Assembly: GCA_000231825.2 (NCBI GenBank)
Contig: JH720304.1
Location: forward strand, 756,978-820,977
Length of the DNA: 64,000 nucleotides
Direction: 5' to 3'
Source of the DNA: Tetrahymena elliotti 4EA
Taxonomy: Eukaryota > Ciliophora > Oligohymenophorea > Hymenostomatida > Tetrahymenidae
In this document: positions 62,256 to 64,000 of the stretch, piece after piece
Layout of the letters: every line of letters begins with the position of its first letter
How positions within the stretch are numbered: position 1 is the stretch's first letter
The notes under the pieces: model-generated
What the model was told of the DNA's origin: nothing
Databases searched by the model: none
The model's input: the letters and a program-made list of their open reading frames with translations, nothing else
Position numbers and translations under genes: made by a program

Positions 62256-63794
62256 ATGGAAACAGATAAAAAAGAAACTCCCATATTTTTCTTTAATAAT
62301 AATAAAGATCCTGATCCGGATATGAAAGGGCACTATGTTTTGACATAGTTTAAGACTTTGCTTTTAGCAATATTGATCACAGGATTGATGTAGCTATCGA
62401 ATCATCTAGCTTTGTATTTGATCTACTGCTGCCCTATCTATTTCTTAATAGTTATAATTTAGTACTTTGCTTTTTGGAAACCTGATCAAGATCTTACAAT
62501 ATAGTTTAATTTTTATAATGGCATTATGTTTATTATTTGCTTTCCCATATTTTTTGGAGTGTTTTTTGGGGTTTTCCATCCAACAGCTTCTATAGAGTTT
62601 ACTAAAGTTTAAAATTGTTAGATGGTAGGATCTTTAACTAAATGGATTGAGTAAACAGAAAAATATTCAATTCTATATGTCAACTTCGATTATGAAGGTA
62701 AACAGTATCTAGGCTAGGCTTGTGCCTCTGATTTTTCTCAAGAAAAGACTGCTAGTCCCATTGCCCCTTACAAATTCTATTACAAGTATGATGGAATTAT
62801 GTAAATTATTCTTTATGAATTAATAAATTGATATAACTTATTATTAAACTATTAATTAATTTAATAGATGTGGTCCTTCTGATACAAATAATACAGATCC
62901 ATAATATCCACAAGCTAGGTTACTATCCAAAAATTATTTAAATTAAACTGATCTCTCAAGTTAAGAAAGAGTTCTTAGAGTTGGAGGTGGTGGTGGCCGT
63001 GGAGGAGGAGGAAGTAGTGGAGGACGTAGTAGTGGCAGTCGCTCTAGCTCTACAAGTAATATAAATACTAATTTTCCTGAAGTTTCTTCATGATATTTTA
63101 TTGAAAAGGTTCTTGTACAAGGGCTTATAAGTGGAGCAAAGTAAAGATAGCTAGTTGGATGTGCATGGATAGAGATTTTGATATAGAAGATTTTATGGAA
63201 CCATAGCCCTGCTATGTTAATTTTTTTACTGCAGATAGAGCAGTACAAAATGGTTAAAATAGAGTTCCTATGAGAAACACCTATAATTTTCCTATGATTT
63301 CTTATAGTGAACATAGTTATTACCCTAAAGCAGATATAGTATGTTTAGTAATATTCACCTATTATAATTGGATATTAGCATTTAATTCTATATTCTAGTA
63401 TACATCAAATTATTTGCTTAAAAGGTTTAGAAGAACTACCAGATAAAACTAATTAGTAGTACCTGCATTTCTATCATAACCTAATCCAGATCCAATTTAA
63501 ATGGAATAAATTAATAAAGAAGTTTAAAATATTTAACCAAATTTAGATTAAGTGGATTAACAACCATGTAATAATAATAAAATTGATTTTATTCCATCTA
63601 CATAGTTATAGGTAATCCATATGTATCCAGCTTAAATATATCCATAATAATAAAATTCCCCATAATTAATTTAATCTCCAGCTTACATAATAGGTACTGC
63701 TCTACCACCTATTTAACCAAATCAAAATAATGGAGACAATACTGATTAGCCTTTTTCAAAATTTGGTGGTTTACCTGTAAATCCAATGCTTTGA
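62256..63794 (+). CDS. tandem membrane protein family, copy 4
   Basis: Three exons (62256-62800, 62868-63055, 63109-63794; introns 67 and 53 nt) give 472 residues. The N-terminus (METDKKETPIFFFNNNKDPD) and the first membrane segments (LLLAILITGLMQLSNHLALY, LIYCCPIYFLIVIIQYFAFW) resemble copies 1 and 2. Exon 2 ends in a Gly/Arg/Ser tract (GGGGGRGGGGSSGGRSSGSR) in which Arg replaces the His of copies 1 and 2. Exon 3 has SCTRAYKWSKVKIASWMCMD, QPCYVNFFTADRAVQNG and the last membrane segment (IVCLVIFTYYNWILAFNSIF), then a Gln/Pro/Asn-rich tail with VIHMYPAQIYPQQQNSPQ, reminiscent of but not the same as the copy 2 tail. It ends just before the window edge. Function unknown. Confidence 0.8.
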
Positions 63795-64000
63795 GTTTTT
63801 ATTTAAAATTTATATGTTGTATTTTACAAAAATTAATGATTCTAAAAATGCTTTAGAGCATGTATCTATTACTGGAAAATTTAAAAAGAAAATTTTGAAG
63901 ATTTTCATCATATATTTTACTTATCTTAAATGTGATATTAATTTTATTTTTCAAAATTATTTTGGAATATTTAAACTGAATTGGTTAAAATCTTAAAACT
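63795..64000. other. 3' flank at the window edge
   Basis: About 200 bases after the last family copy. An open frame from 63814 is too short and AT-rich to be called. Whether the array continues beyond the window cannot be seen. Confidence 0.4.

Noticed and set aside
62961..63314. Minus-strand 117-codon frame with a Pro-rich end
   Set aside because: It is antisense to exons 2 and 3 of family copy 4. The Pro run is simply the reverse of the Gly codons.
1..64000. Telomere repeats or chromosome breakage sequence at or within the window
   Set aside because: No run of GGGGTT or CCCCAA and no convincing 15-base breakage motif was seen.

Overview
The window looks like macronuclear (somatic) DNA of a ciliate close to Tetrahymena. 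It is very AT-rich (roughly four fifths A+T by eye). Every recognisable gene is full of in-frame TAA and TAG codons, which must be read as glutamine, and TGA is the only stop. Introns are mostly short (about 45 to 310 bases), extremely AT-rich and usually start with GTA. Genes were therefore read with the ciliate nuclear code and spliced by hand; the exon lengths of every multi-exon model sum to a multiple of three. No telomere repeats, tRNA or rRNA genes, transposons or CRISPR arrays were seen.

Left part (1-21 kb, all plus strand): a mitochondrial cysteine desulfurase (NFS1, iron-sulfur cluster assembly); a Ser/Gln-rich hypothetical protein; a five-pass membrane protein with a long Gln-rich loop; a pseudokinase-LRR gene whose LRR part is 18 consecutive exons of 90 nt (one is 87) plus a decayed last copy; a Vms1/ANKZF1-type ribosome quality-control peptidyl-tRNA hydrolase with an F-box-like N-terminus; a probable mitochondrial J-like membrane protein; and a small gamma-glutamylcyclotransferase-fold protein.

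Middle part (21-46 kb): a large polycystin/TRP-like cation channel, a 1212-residue RBR E3 ubiquitin ligase, a di-iron fatty-acid desaturase/hydroxylase-like enzyme on the minus strand, a small membrane protein, a B-box/coiled-coil/WD-like protein, and two long Gln-rich coiled-coil proteins.

Right part (46-64 kb): three minus-strand genes (an Lsm-fold protein and a tandem pair of FHA-FHA-RING ubiquitin ligases), a long gene-poor stretch, and a tandem array of four paralogous membrane proteins of no recognised family. In the array the first exon is exactly 545 nt in every copy, while the second exon carries a fast-changing Gly/Ser/His/Arg-rich tract and the C-terminal tail is different in each copy.

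The neighbouring genes do not form a pathway. The recurring themes are ubiquitin and protein quality control (RBR ligase, two FHA-RING ligases, Vms1-like, B-box) and local duplication (LRR exons, FHA-RING pair, four-copy membrane family). The strongest candidates for something undescribed are the four-copy membrane family, the exon-per-repeat LRR gene and the F-box-VLRF1 architecture.
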